This document shows positions 46,187 through 57,895 of a DNA stretch of 64,000 nucleotides, piece by piece. A model generated the notes under the pieces. That model saw only the letters and a program-made list of their open reading frames with translations. It ran no database searches and had not been told where the DNA came from. The position numbers and the translations under genes were made by a program. How positions within the stretch are numbered: the first letter of the stretch is position 1; each line of letters starts with the position of its first letter. The stretch is from Hippopus hippopus (Eukaryota; Mollusca; Bivalvia; Cardiida; Cardiidae), in assembly GCA_946811185.2 (NCBI GenBank), contig OX328105.1:46314845-46378844 (forward strand). Reading direction: 5' to 3'.

Positions 46187-46392
46187 ATCTTTCAGCGCTA
46201 AGTAGGAGGTAAAATCGGAATCTTTCAACAGCTGAAGATACATTCTATCGAAACATAGGAAGATTTTTTATCTTGACTGAACAAGCGAACGGCATAGACC
46301 CAAAAACAGACTGCACAGAACGTACAGTTTGATCTTGTTCTATGCCGTCCACAAAGCTCCTGTTTGTGCCGATGGCGCAGAAACGGTAAAGA
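46183..46392 (-). mobile_element. second family B MITE sharing a TTAA with the first
   Basis: Begins at the same TTAA (46183-46186) with TCTTTCAGCGCTAAG; hairpin ACAGACTGCACAGAACGTAC and complement; end TGGCGCAGAAACGGTAA. Confidence 0.75.
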
Positions 46393-46734
46393 AATTTTTC
46401 AGCCTGAACAGGCAATTGTAACAAACACATAAACATTGGAAAAAATGAACAAGAAATATCTATAAAAAAAAGACTATGTAAGAGATTCTGGAATTTGAAT
46501 ATTGGAGAGTTTGGATTACATAGTAATACGATTTAGTTTTGTCCAAAGAAGCATTACAAATAATTTCAAGCAGTTCCCTCTTTTCAGGACGACAGAAATG
46601 ATTTCAAAACGTTTGAACTGCAGAGAGGGAAAATTCCGTATTTTAACTAAACACAGTAGTGTATATATGTTGTTTGTATATAAAGATGAATTATCACCGT
46701 ACAAGGATAAAAAAAAAAAAGGAAGATACTCTCT

Positions 46735-46980
46735 GGGTAGAACATCTCTATCTACTGAGCCTCAGCTCTTACAGGATCGCCGCACCTTACAAGCGTCTTA
46801 ACTGCGTTCTTGCGGCGACCCAGGACGCAGAAAAAGGGATATGGACCCCGTGGGGTCGTAGTAAGGACGCAGGTAGTCCCAACCGGGACCTCAAGGACGT
46901 CGCTGGCCGACGGTGACTACTATGAACTTGCACAAGGTCAACGCCGAGGCTTGGCGCTCTGAGTGCATCCTGTGACAGCA
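46735..46980. other. GC-rich island of unknown nature
   Basis: A sharp jump in G+C (GTCGCTGGCCGACGGTG, CCCCGTGGGGTCGTAG) without splice-supported coding and without similarity to the other families. It could be a fragment of a larger mobile element or a processed RNA relic. Confidence 0.35.
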
Positions 46981-47529
46981 ACCGTGGTCGGAATTTAATT
47001 TTTTTTAATAATCTACAATGTTCTGTATTCTCACTGTGGTATTTATGATATTTCTTTGTGGTTCTTGGTTTGATCAGGCGTTTCTTGTAAGTTTGCCCAG
47101 TGTTTCCCGATTGTCCAACCATGTTTTTCGATCTTTATACATTTGTAATTTATATAATTTAACCCTAAATAAGCTACTAAATAAGTTAAATGAAAATTTC
47201 CGGCTAATAGTAAAGAACACAAATATTGCAGTTTCAAAGTTAGTTGGTGGGAAATGTATCTCCTCTGTACACGAACCATTAAGAGAAGCCCTAGATTCTT
47301 TTCATTGTCCATTATTGATCAAAACCTGAATATGCACATGTAAAGCATTGCTTGTTTAATAATTCTCCGATTTACTGGCTGACATTGTTGGAACTCTTCA
47401 ATGTGTATAATACATCCTGGTGTTGGTTGCTTAAAACTGAAACAATAATGACTAAATCAAATAGGCCTAACAACCAATAAACATTTGATATTTCACAAAA
47501 ATAAAATCAAGGACGAGACTTCCATGGTG
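46981..47529. other. intergenic / 3' flank of the unrecognised gene
   Basis: AT-rich; on the minus strand ATTAAA occurs about 165 bases after the stop as a possible polyadenylation signal. Nothing else recognised. Confidence 0.35.
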
Positions 47530-47910
47530 TCACGTGATTGGTGGTAGATGTGTCACCTGTCTACTTAAGTCACCTTTCACGTCATCTTTCGTTGTTACAG
47601 GGGTCACCATGATTCGTTCATATGGACCTTGTTTAGTATCTGTTCGACTGGTATCATTCACTCCTTTAGTGTAAGTATAAATGCTATCAACTATTTTCGT
47701 ATACAGTCTGGGATGTAGTTTTGGCCGGTCGAACTCCTCTATTGGGCGGAGCATCTGTTTGAATGGTAATTGTTTGGTTTCTTTTAGAGAAAAATTGCTT
47801 GTAGGTTCCGTGTCTCTCTTGGCTTTAAACGCCATGAGCGCTTTAGATGGTGGAAATTCGGACATGTTGTGTGGCTTCTTTTCGTACCTTTTCTCAATTG
47901 CCCTCTTCGC
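47530..47910 (-). CDS. last exon of the unrecognised gene
   Basis: 126 codons plus TGA. It starts AKRAIEKRYEKKPHNMSEF, continues with KLHPRLYTKIVDSIYTYTKG and ends RQVTHLPPIT. The intron just before it is made of a family C element whose edge lies within about 15 bases of the acceptor. Confidence 0.75.
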   Translation of the reverse strand, partial: AKRAIEKRYEKKPHNMSEFPPSKALMAFKAKRDTEPTSNFSLKETKQLPFKQMLRPIEEFDRPKLHPRLYTKIVDSIYTYTKGVNDTSRTDTKQGPYERIMVTPVTTKDDVKGDLSRQVTHLPPIT

Positions 47911-50900
47911 CTGCAAATGAAAAGAGCCGTTCTCTGTGAAAAGGGGGACTTAATGCATCTGTAAAAACTTAAAAGTATCGACTCAGGTCAGTCTGCGCAG
48001 TCCGCGCAGGCTTATATAGGTCTAACCTTTTTGATTTTGGTCAATTTTCTGCATGGCAAAGGACCATTCTACCTCTGGATTCTGTCATTTATAAAACTAG
48101 ACAGATTTTAAGGATCAATAATTACTTGTAACTTGCTTGGTAAAATGTATCATAGAGATACATCAAACCCCGTTTTGCCAGTGCACGGCTCAAATAAATA
48201 TGAGCCATGCTCTCAGAAAAGGGGGCTTAATGCATCTCTGTAATGAATTATACCAAGCAAGACATCACATAATTAGGAATCCATAATATTCATTTAGTCT
48301 GACAATTGACTGGATATGGAGGTAGAACGGTCCTTGGACATACAGAAAATTGAACTAAAGCAAAAAGTTTTGGCCCAGATCAGCCTGCGCGGACTGCACA
48401 GGCTGATCTGGGTCGATACCTTTTGCAAATGCATAAGCCCCCTTTTCAAAGAACGTGGCTCATATGAAAAATAGGATAAACATACTCCATCAGATAACTT
48501 TTTGAAAAAACTGTGACATAAGGGGAAAACTGCTTGTAAAGCAAAGTTAGGGCATGGCGACTATGGTGTCATCTGCGTGGAGAGTAATAAAAGATCAGCC
48601 TGTGCGTTCGACCCGGCCTGGTCTTGTTATCGGATCCTCAGTTATATTAGTAAAAGTTCGGCACTAAATATTTTTGTCCTAAAATGTGTAGTTCAATTGA
48701 TCAATTTAATTTTACTTGAAAAATGAAATCGACACCATCTATCGAAACAACCTATGGTACATGTATTACAGTATACTTTGATTTTTGCAAGGTCTTTTAT
48801 GATAAAGTCTGTTCTGGACAACAAGAAAAGAACAATATAGACATGGCCTGCCTTTCACCTAATGATATACGCATGAAATTTGCGTACGTAGTTTAGGTAA
48901 GCAATTATCAAGTCTGAAAACAAGTTTCACTACACTGCATGAGTTTACGATTTGAGTAAAAATTTGCATAACCCATAACTTACATGTAACGCCAAGCTCA
49001 TACCTTTGGATAAAGCCGGGATCGTATAAGTGTGTATATACGATCCCAAATAATTTGCGTAAATCTACGCAATTTAATGAAATTTAGCCCAGTACCAAAA
49101 ACACTCCCTTCCAAGTTCATATTTAAGCCTAACATCTAACACAGACATATAAGTGGAGGTGATGCGGTGAATAATACAACATATAGTTGACTCCACTGTC
49201 GGTTACCCATGATACTTTCTCATGAATAGCTTGTGAAGCATTTCATTGGTTCCGCAATGACACTTTGCGACACATTTTAAACAATGAATTCACACATTAA
49301 AATCACGTGAACAAAAGAGTTTCCTGGTCTAAAGTTAGTGACAAAACCTATATTTTATCGTCACGGCTAACTTCACGTTGAAGAAATGCCAATGAAATGC
49401 GAGTGTTTAATGTTCGAACAGTTACGTTTTTAATTCATAAATACTGATGATAAAGAAATTTCGGAAGTTAGATCCTAACTTTTCTTCTGCAAAGCCTTCC
49501 TGCATTAAACCTTGACAGCAAGTACTTGTCCGTCTTTTTACACAAAACTGGTTATAAACGCTCCCTCACAGTGTGTTTTAGTCCTTTCAGTTCCATATGC
49601 AAAAACAGGAGTTATTGCGAACAGCATAGATCAAGATCAGACTGAACAGAACGTGCAGTCTGATTTTAGATCTATAATGTCAGCTAGTTTGGTCAAATCA
49701 GTAAAATATTTTTTCTGGATTTCAGTCGATCATATTTTCAGCCGTTTAAAGAGGCCGACTATATATATTTGGCGCTGTTAGAGATGATCATAAAGTTATC
49801 CTGGACACATTATGGACTTACAGATAAACTACAATGTATATAGTTTAAACAACTGACTCATCCACAGTGAAGAGGTGTTAAGCATATGATGGGTCGAAAA
49901 ATTGGAGATTCCTAACCTAACGTTGAAACGTAGTATTTATTCTCACATGCTCAGTCGGCTAGAATGACTGACCGAAACAATTCACCCTGTAGAATTAAGT
50001 TAGATTCCTGCTTTACAAATACCTTTCTATCTTTTTACTCGTGCACGTATGTTCAGTCTTTGTGGTATATCAATAATACATTAAAACAACAATATCAAAA
50101 ATAGATCTACATAACATTTGGGCAAAAAGGGCTCGACTTTGGCTCTTTTTAGAGAAAATTTTCTTTTTCTACAAACCTTTGTATCTAGTTCCTTGAGAAA
50201 CTGTGAATGATAGAGAAAAGTAGATAAAAATAGTCCTCATTATGCTTATCCGTAAATACATTTTTTGGTAACCAGCGTTTTCTCCTTTCCCCTCGATGTT
50301 TTCTACCATTCCAAAACAAACCTCTATTTCTGTGTCATATTTATTTTGCCGTCTGCAAAAGGTTTCAATTTGGACAAGTCTAAAAAATTGTCGTTTAGTA
50401 AAAAGTTAAATAAACACAAAATAGTTTATCGGAAAGTTCAAATTTAAAAAGTAATTATCCCAAAGAATATTGACCATATAAAAATTAAAAAAAAAACACA
50501 ATAAAATGTTTTTGGAAAGTAAAAGAAGACCACAATGAATGTTTTTGGAAAGGTCAATTTAAAAGCTTATTTAATGTTTTATTACCATTTTTTTGAACTA
50601 TTAAAGAAATAATAAAGGCCAAATGTAAACAAAGCAGATGTTTAAATGCATTTGAATTTATATCATACCATTTAAAAGTATGGAAACTATTGTGAAGATG
50701 ACAATCTGTCATTGTACGTTCGGTCCAAGTGTTAGTTGCTGACAGAGAAATTAATTTCAAAACTAGATTAAAACCTGCCAGGTAGCTGTGTCGTTTATTT
50801 ACATTTTGCTTGATTTTATTTATTTTTTTTGCCAGCGATTAACATATGGCCCGACCACATGAGAACAGACTGTCATCTCCACAATATTTTGTATCTTTTA

Positions 50901-53900
50901 AAATGGTATGATTTAAATTCAAATGTATTATGACACCTGCTTTGATATTTCGACCTTTACTGGGCCTTTAAATTTGCATCACAAAGTGTGTTTTCTTGAC
51001 AAAAAGTAACTGGGTATACATACGCGCTCTCTTCTTTTTTGCTTTGCGAGTTTCTCAATCTTCGCTTGTACCGGCGTATCTCTTGTTCTCGGAGTTAGTG
51101 CAGGAACAACGCCTACTTGACTAGAAACCTTCTTGTGCTTTTTTGTGCTCGATTCCGGAAACGTGAACTCTCGAGTTTGGAACGATGGCGGTGCTTGATG
51201 GTGAACTTCCACTGACAGAGATCTTTCGTCCTGTGGAAAGATTTAGATCGAGCCGTTAACTCTTTCGCTAAAAATGTCTCCCTTGATGGCTTTTGCTGAC
51301 TGCGTAGATCAAGATCAGACTGCACAGAAGTGACTAAAAAAAAGCTTCACTTGAAACGAAAAGATATGAGTCATGCTCGGTATGAAAAGGGGGCTTAATG
51401 TATCTGCAAAACAAGTATCGACTCATTTCAGCCTGCGCGGACTGCGCAATATGTGCGAATATTGGTAGAAATTGGTAAATGTGACAATATTGGTGTAAAG
51501 AACCTCCAGGGTAGGTGCACTGGCAGCTGCGATTTAATTGAAATAATGTTAAAACGGCGTTGAACACCACTCGATTAAATAACCATTCATAAAGCTTTTA
51601 AAAGTACATGTACATGAACATATGATGTCAACTGCACGGAAAGAAGCGCACGATCAGCCTTAACGGTTAGCGGGTTGATCTCTATGCTCTCTTAGCCCCC
51701 TATTTACCCAGTTAAATCACTTTCTGATCTCTATGGTCTCTAAGCCCCACATTTACCCAGTCAAACCGCTTTCGTCTTAACTCATTACCAAACAGAAAAT
51801 TTAGGCACTTGAAAGTTGAAAGCATCTGCATATGACAAACTTGAATTTTTTACAAATGAATTCAAGTTCTCTGAAAGGACAAAAACATTGTGGTGAAAGA
51901 GAACAATTATGCAGGTTACCATAAAATTCATAAAGTGTGTTTTTCTTAAAGGGGAATATTAATGTCAGATGGCGTCATTGTACCTATTTGAATACGATCC
52001 CATATAATTGATGCGTGTTATTGATCGTTCGACATCCCCACAGACCATTGTAAGCCAATTCTAAGCATGTATACTATGATAACAACCAAAGTATCCCTCT
52101 TAGGAAATACAAGCACCCGAAAAAACGCGCTCTCTCTCTCTCTCCCTCCCTGGCTTGCTCACTTATTACCCATCGACAGACCTTAACAGGATTTCTATGT
52201 AAACATTGGTAAAATTTTACTGACCTTTTCATTGAGAAATGCTGGAGATATTGTTAATGAAGGTACAGGTGGTATTTCCGGTAACTCGTCATCTGGGTCT
52301 TCCTCAAAACTGTTATGACGTTTAGGCAACATGTGCTCTGGGATGGGCGGGAGTTTTTTCCTCTTCTTTTTCTCCGCTGATGCATATGGTGGCTCAAACC
52401 GAAACTCCTTAAATGCGCATGTCTTTGTTAGGCCCTGGTCCTGCGATAACTGTAAAGGAAGACCACATCGTTCACAGTAAATAAATCCGGAATGAAATGT
52501 ATAACTGAATGTCCGTCTCATAACGATGTGTCGTTTTAGCATAATGAAAGTATATGAGTACCTAATATATCACTCTGTAATTGTTCTCCAAAGCCCTTTT
52601 GCAAAAACACTGTTCACATTTTTTATTTTACTTGCGGTCCTATAATCAGACAATGCTATTATCTTCCTTCATTACAATAATAATAATAATAAAATAATAA
52701 TAATAAACAACAACTTTACGATATTATTATTATTATTATTATTTTTCAAATCAGAGGCATCACATTAAGTAACACACAAAACAGAATTTGAAACCTATGT
52801 ACCCATAAATGCAATTCATATTGACAAAGAGGTAATACAGTATGTTTAAAATCAATGTTTGAAGAATTAGAATATCAATGTATATCACATAATAGATACA
52901 AATATTTTCAAAGTAAAGGACTTGCGTCCTCTGCACCCATTTTCCACTATAACCAAATATCTGAAGTTGTGAGGATATCCATAATTATCTTATTTACCAA
53001 CTTAATCCTTATTTTGTAACATTAGCTCTTAGTCTGCTGAATAAATAGTTATATTTTAAAGCCAATTTTAGGCTACAATTTTTTACGATATCAAAGCTGT
53101 TTTTGTCAAATAAGATCTGAAGGTATCGGACAGTGTAGATCCAAGATCAGACTGCACGTTCTGTGCAGTCTGATCTTGATCTACAATGTCCGCAAAAGCC
53201 CATTGAGTTCGCGCTTTGCAGCCTAAGGGTAGAGAAAGGTATCTGGCTAGTTACTTCTATAAATGTTTAAGCTGCTCAGTACAGTGTAAATATTTAATAC
53301 GTTTTATTCGGTAAAATCCTCAAGTAAATTAGATACATGAACTTTGAAAAGAAAACACTTCTGTACTTCAATCAAATATTCTGTCCTGAGAGTAACGTTT
53401 TACTTGATATTCTTTTGAAATCATATAATTATGTAACAAAATACATGTAGATAAGTACATGTAACACTAATGTGAGCGAAACGAATTCAAAGTTTTGACT
53501 GTAAGACACTCAAATAAAGAACAAGAAACTTTCACTGTGTAAGACCCCGATGGGTGCAATTTCCAGGCTTAAAATATATCTGACTGTGCATACGTGAAAC
53601 AAATTGCATATTCTGTGCAGCCTGATCTTGGTCTAATCTGTCTTCAGAAAGTACTTAATGCTGTACACAGCTTGAACATTTAAATCCAAAGAACTCAAGA
53701 GCACACAATAATACTTTTCAGGACAGAAAAATGTGAATACGTTTACATTGAATTCTTTCTTTGAAAAGAAAGATAAAAACCATCTAAATTTGTTGCGGGG
53801 TTCTTTCAAAAAGCATATTTAAACAGCTGAAATTAGCTATTGTACACCTTTTCTTCCTTTGCATATCAGTTTGCTATTCCAGGGATGTCTTTGAAACTAT

Positions 53901-56900
53901 TCCGAGATCAAAGAAAAATGGTCGGCTGTACACAATGCATTTCAAATACGATGAAGGTTTTGTGGGACAGAAGCTAAAGCTGGTAACCAGCATTTTCTCT
54001 TTTTCCTACAATGCTTTCTACACTTCTAAAGTGAAATGTCAATTTTTGAGTCACATTGAATCCTAATTTGCACCAGTCTAAAATTTTGTCGTTTGGTAAT
54101 GGGTAAAACTAACACATACTCTCCCCCCCCCCCCCCATTCGGAAGGTGAAATAACTCTTTGACAGCGAAAATCAATTAAGCATTATCCTGCTGAATAACT
54201 AAAATGAAATTTTCATGTCGATAGTAAAGATCCGAATATTGCTATGTCAAAGTTATATTTTGTAGAATGATATCTCCTTATCGGACAGTGTAGATCAAAG
54301 ATCAGACTGCATGTTCTGTGCAGTCTGACCTTGATCTACACTGTCCGCAAAAGGTCAGTGAGTCGCGCTTAGCAGCCTATAGGGTTAAAAGGGTATATGC
54401 AATCCTCTGTGAACTTGGAGGCATATTGCATCTGCAAAAAGTATCGTTCTACCCCAGGATTCCGCCGATTGTAAGACAAAATCGATTTAATAGATCCATA
54501 AATATGTGATGACTTGCATGGTACAATGCATCACGGAGATGCATTAAGCCCCCTGTTGCCAGAGCGTGGCCCACATCATTTTTTCTTTTTTTTTTATCAA
54601 TACAGAAGCCAAACTGTGTCAATGTCTTTGTCTATTTTGTTAGGAACATATCGTAGTATATTTGACAGTGTGGATCAAGAGCAGTCATTGCGCGTTCTGC
54701 ACAGGCTGATCTTAATCTCAGTTATCATCAAAAACAGACGTTGATTTCATGGGAGAAATTGGGGGAAAGTGGTAAAAACGTTTACCTTTTACTAGACGAC
54801 AAAATTTTAGATTCGTCCAATTTGAAAGCACTTACAGGCGACAAAATAACCGTGACTCAAATACTAGATCATGTCCATAGGAAAGAGAAAACATTTTGGG
54901 GAAAAGGGAAAATACTAGTTACCAGCATTTTCTCCTTTTCTGACAATGTAGGGTAGTGTACGATAATTATGCATGTGTTGCTCAGTGACGAGACTTGTCT
55001 TTGAAAGCGTTGTCACGGATATTGTGGGAAGAAGAGACCATGCTTGTAATTAGGTTTGTAGTTGTTGTTATTCTTGTTGCTGTTTTCTTTTTCTCACATC
55101 TGTTTCCAAAAACTTTCATGGTCGTAAATACACGGAACTATCATTGCTCATTTGTAGAAATTAAGTGTTTAAAATTATGTTCATAGATGTGTTAAGCCTA
55201 GTATGTTTACGGTATTGACCGGAAGTGCTTAGTGCTCGGCTAATTACCGTCAAAAACTGCTGCTACGATGAAAAGCATAAATTTCTTTTGCATGACCTTG
55301 AGAAACAAGACTTTTGAAAGCATTGTGGGAGATGGAGAAAATGCTGATAATAAGCATTTTCTACTTTCCCCACAATGTTTTCTACCCTATATGAAACAAC
55401 TTCCAGAACTTCCAAAATTAATCAGGCACATTTAATACGGCGTCTGCATATGCTTTGGATTTGGGCAGGTCTAAAATTTTGTCATGTGGCAAAGGATTAA
55501 GTACGGTCAACAAGTGTATTTTTGCGATGAGAAACAAATATATCATCGTAATTAACTGTATATATCTACGCATGCCGTCTAAATCGACCATGTCCGCCAA
55601 AGCGCCGAATTCAATTGATTGGTTGATTGATTGTATGGTGTTTAACGCCCTTTTCAACATTATTTCACTTACATCGCGGCGGCCAGTGCACCTATCCATG
55701 CTTTCCTGGAGTTTCTTTAACGAGCACTCCGCAAAATATTCTCCCCAAGCCACTGGCTGCTTTCCCACATAATCCACATTGTCGAAACAATGATCAATGG
55801 TGAGAGAGGAATGAATCCTGTCGCAATGACTATCGTCAATCCTCGGAAAGAAATTGGCCGAGCCGGGGATCGAACCCTCGACCCCCTGTTCTCAAGTCCT
55901 GCACGCTACCGACTAACCTAAGGGGACTCGGCCCTGAATTCAAACGAAATATTTCAAAGTTAAAAGACTTAGACTAGCCTGTCTATGCAAAAATACGATG
56001 CTCTGTTAATACACAAAATATAATAATTACCCAACATACTAACTTGATGATTATATTCATATTCGATCTTTGACTTAAATTAAAGCCCCAGTAAATCCTA
56101 AAACCAGGCAAAAATTAAACAAAAGATAGACCGGCCTGGCAACTCTTGACCTACTTTTAAAATTCATTTTTCTTTCAGCGACTCACACTTGGACCGACCG
56201 TACAGTAATAGAGTGTTACCTTCACAATAATTTCCATACTTTTAGAAGGTATTATTTAAATTCAAATGCATACTTATGGCCGCTATCGGAATTTTAAGCT
56301 TTCTGTGAAAAAACGGTTAATAAGACTACACACATTTTGCAGCCTGGTTTTGATCTAGAATATCTGCATATGTATACGAAATCGGTAGTGGCGCCTTAAG
56401 AATACAGTTTTCAAAATATTTGTTTAATTTAGTTCTTATGTTGATATGTACATGTATAGAAGCCGCCTTTGAAACTTAAATTGACAAACAGATCACTTGT
56501 GTATCTTAAACCTTTACCAAACTGGACAAAATTTTACACTTGTCCAAACAGAAACCATTTACAAACGACACATCAATGTGGTTCAAATAGGAAAAGTTGT
56601 TTTAGAGAGGGTAGAAAACTTTGTGGAAAAAGTAGGAAATGCTGTTTACCAGTATTTTCTCCTTTTCACACAATGTTTTATAAACCGTTATTTCTTGGGG
56701 TCGTTGACACTCGAAATTGTTTGGTGCAGGGTTAAATCTTTACCAAATAAAGCCGTTCTTTAAGGACCGTGAATAATAACGCGTTTGGAAACATTGTGGG
56801 ATAAAGGAGAAAAAGCTTGAAGCAAGGATTTTCTCTTTTCCAAAAATAGGCTTTAATATAATAATAAAGTCACTTTCTATTGCAAAGACATAAAAGGCCT

Positions 56901-57781
56901 GCAACATGTGAAAAGGGACATTCGGACATTTGCGTAAAGTGTCGTCTCGGATCGGCCTGCGCAGTCAGCGCAGGCTAATCCGAAACGACACTTTCCGTTT
57001 TTATGTAATTTTCCGTTTTGCGCAAGTCTACTATAGCACAAAATCTAATGTAGTCGTAAAGTGCCGTCTCGGATTAGCCTGCGCGGACTGCGCAGGCTGA
57101 TCCGAGACGACATTTTACGCAAATGTCCGAATGCCCCTTTTCGCGTGTTGCAAGCCAAATAATCTCTACCAAACGACAAAATTTAAGACTCGGCCATACT
57201 GAAAGCAGTTGCTGATGACATACATGTACATGTATTTCATGCGGCCCAAATGATGAATTCTGTCTATGAAAGAGTAAAAGATGTTGAAGTTCAGCTACTT
57301 TAATTTGCCGTCGCCGTCTGCAAATATTTTGAATTTGATTGTGTGCTTTTTTTCTGTCTTTTAGTCAAGCGTAAAATCTTCTAACTTTAACTTACACCAT
57401 TTTTCCTTCCTTAGCGTTTTACCAGACGACAAAATTTTAGACTCTTTCAACTTGAAACCATTTGCACAAGACAAAATGAAGTTGGTTTACATGATTGAAT
57501 TTCTTTTTTATAGGGTAGAAAAGATAGAGGGAAAAGGAAAATGCTGTATACCAGGATTTTCTGTTTTTCCAACAATGTTTTCAAAAGCTTTCTTTCGTAG
57601 GGTCGTTGAAACTAAGGTTTGTTTGGTATAGGGTTAAGAGAGAAAGTAGCTACTTTATTTGTGGAAAACGTGGCGGAAAAAGGAGAAAATGCTGGTTACC
57701 AGCATTTTCTCCTTTTCCCACCATGTTTTCAAAAGCTTTCTTTCTTAGCGCCGTTAAAATTTGGAATTATTTAGTAAACGA

Positions 57782-57853
<72 letters not shown>

Positions 57854-57854
57854 T

Positions 57855-57895
<41 letters not shown>

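Noticed and set aside
46787..47122. 111-codon minus-strand frame
   Set aside because: Spans the GC-rich island, where stop codons are rare; composition is arginine/leucine/serine noise.
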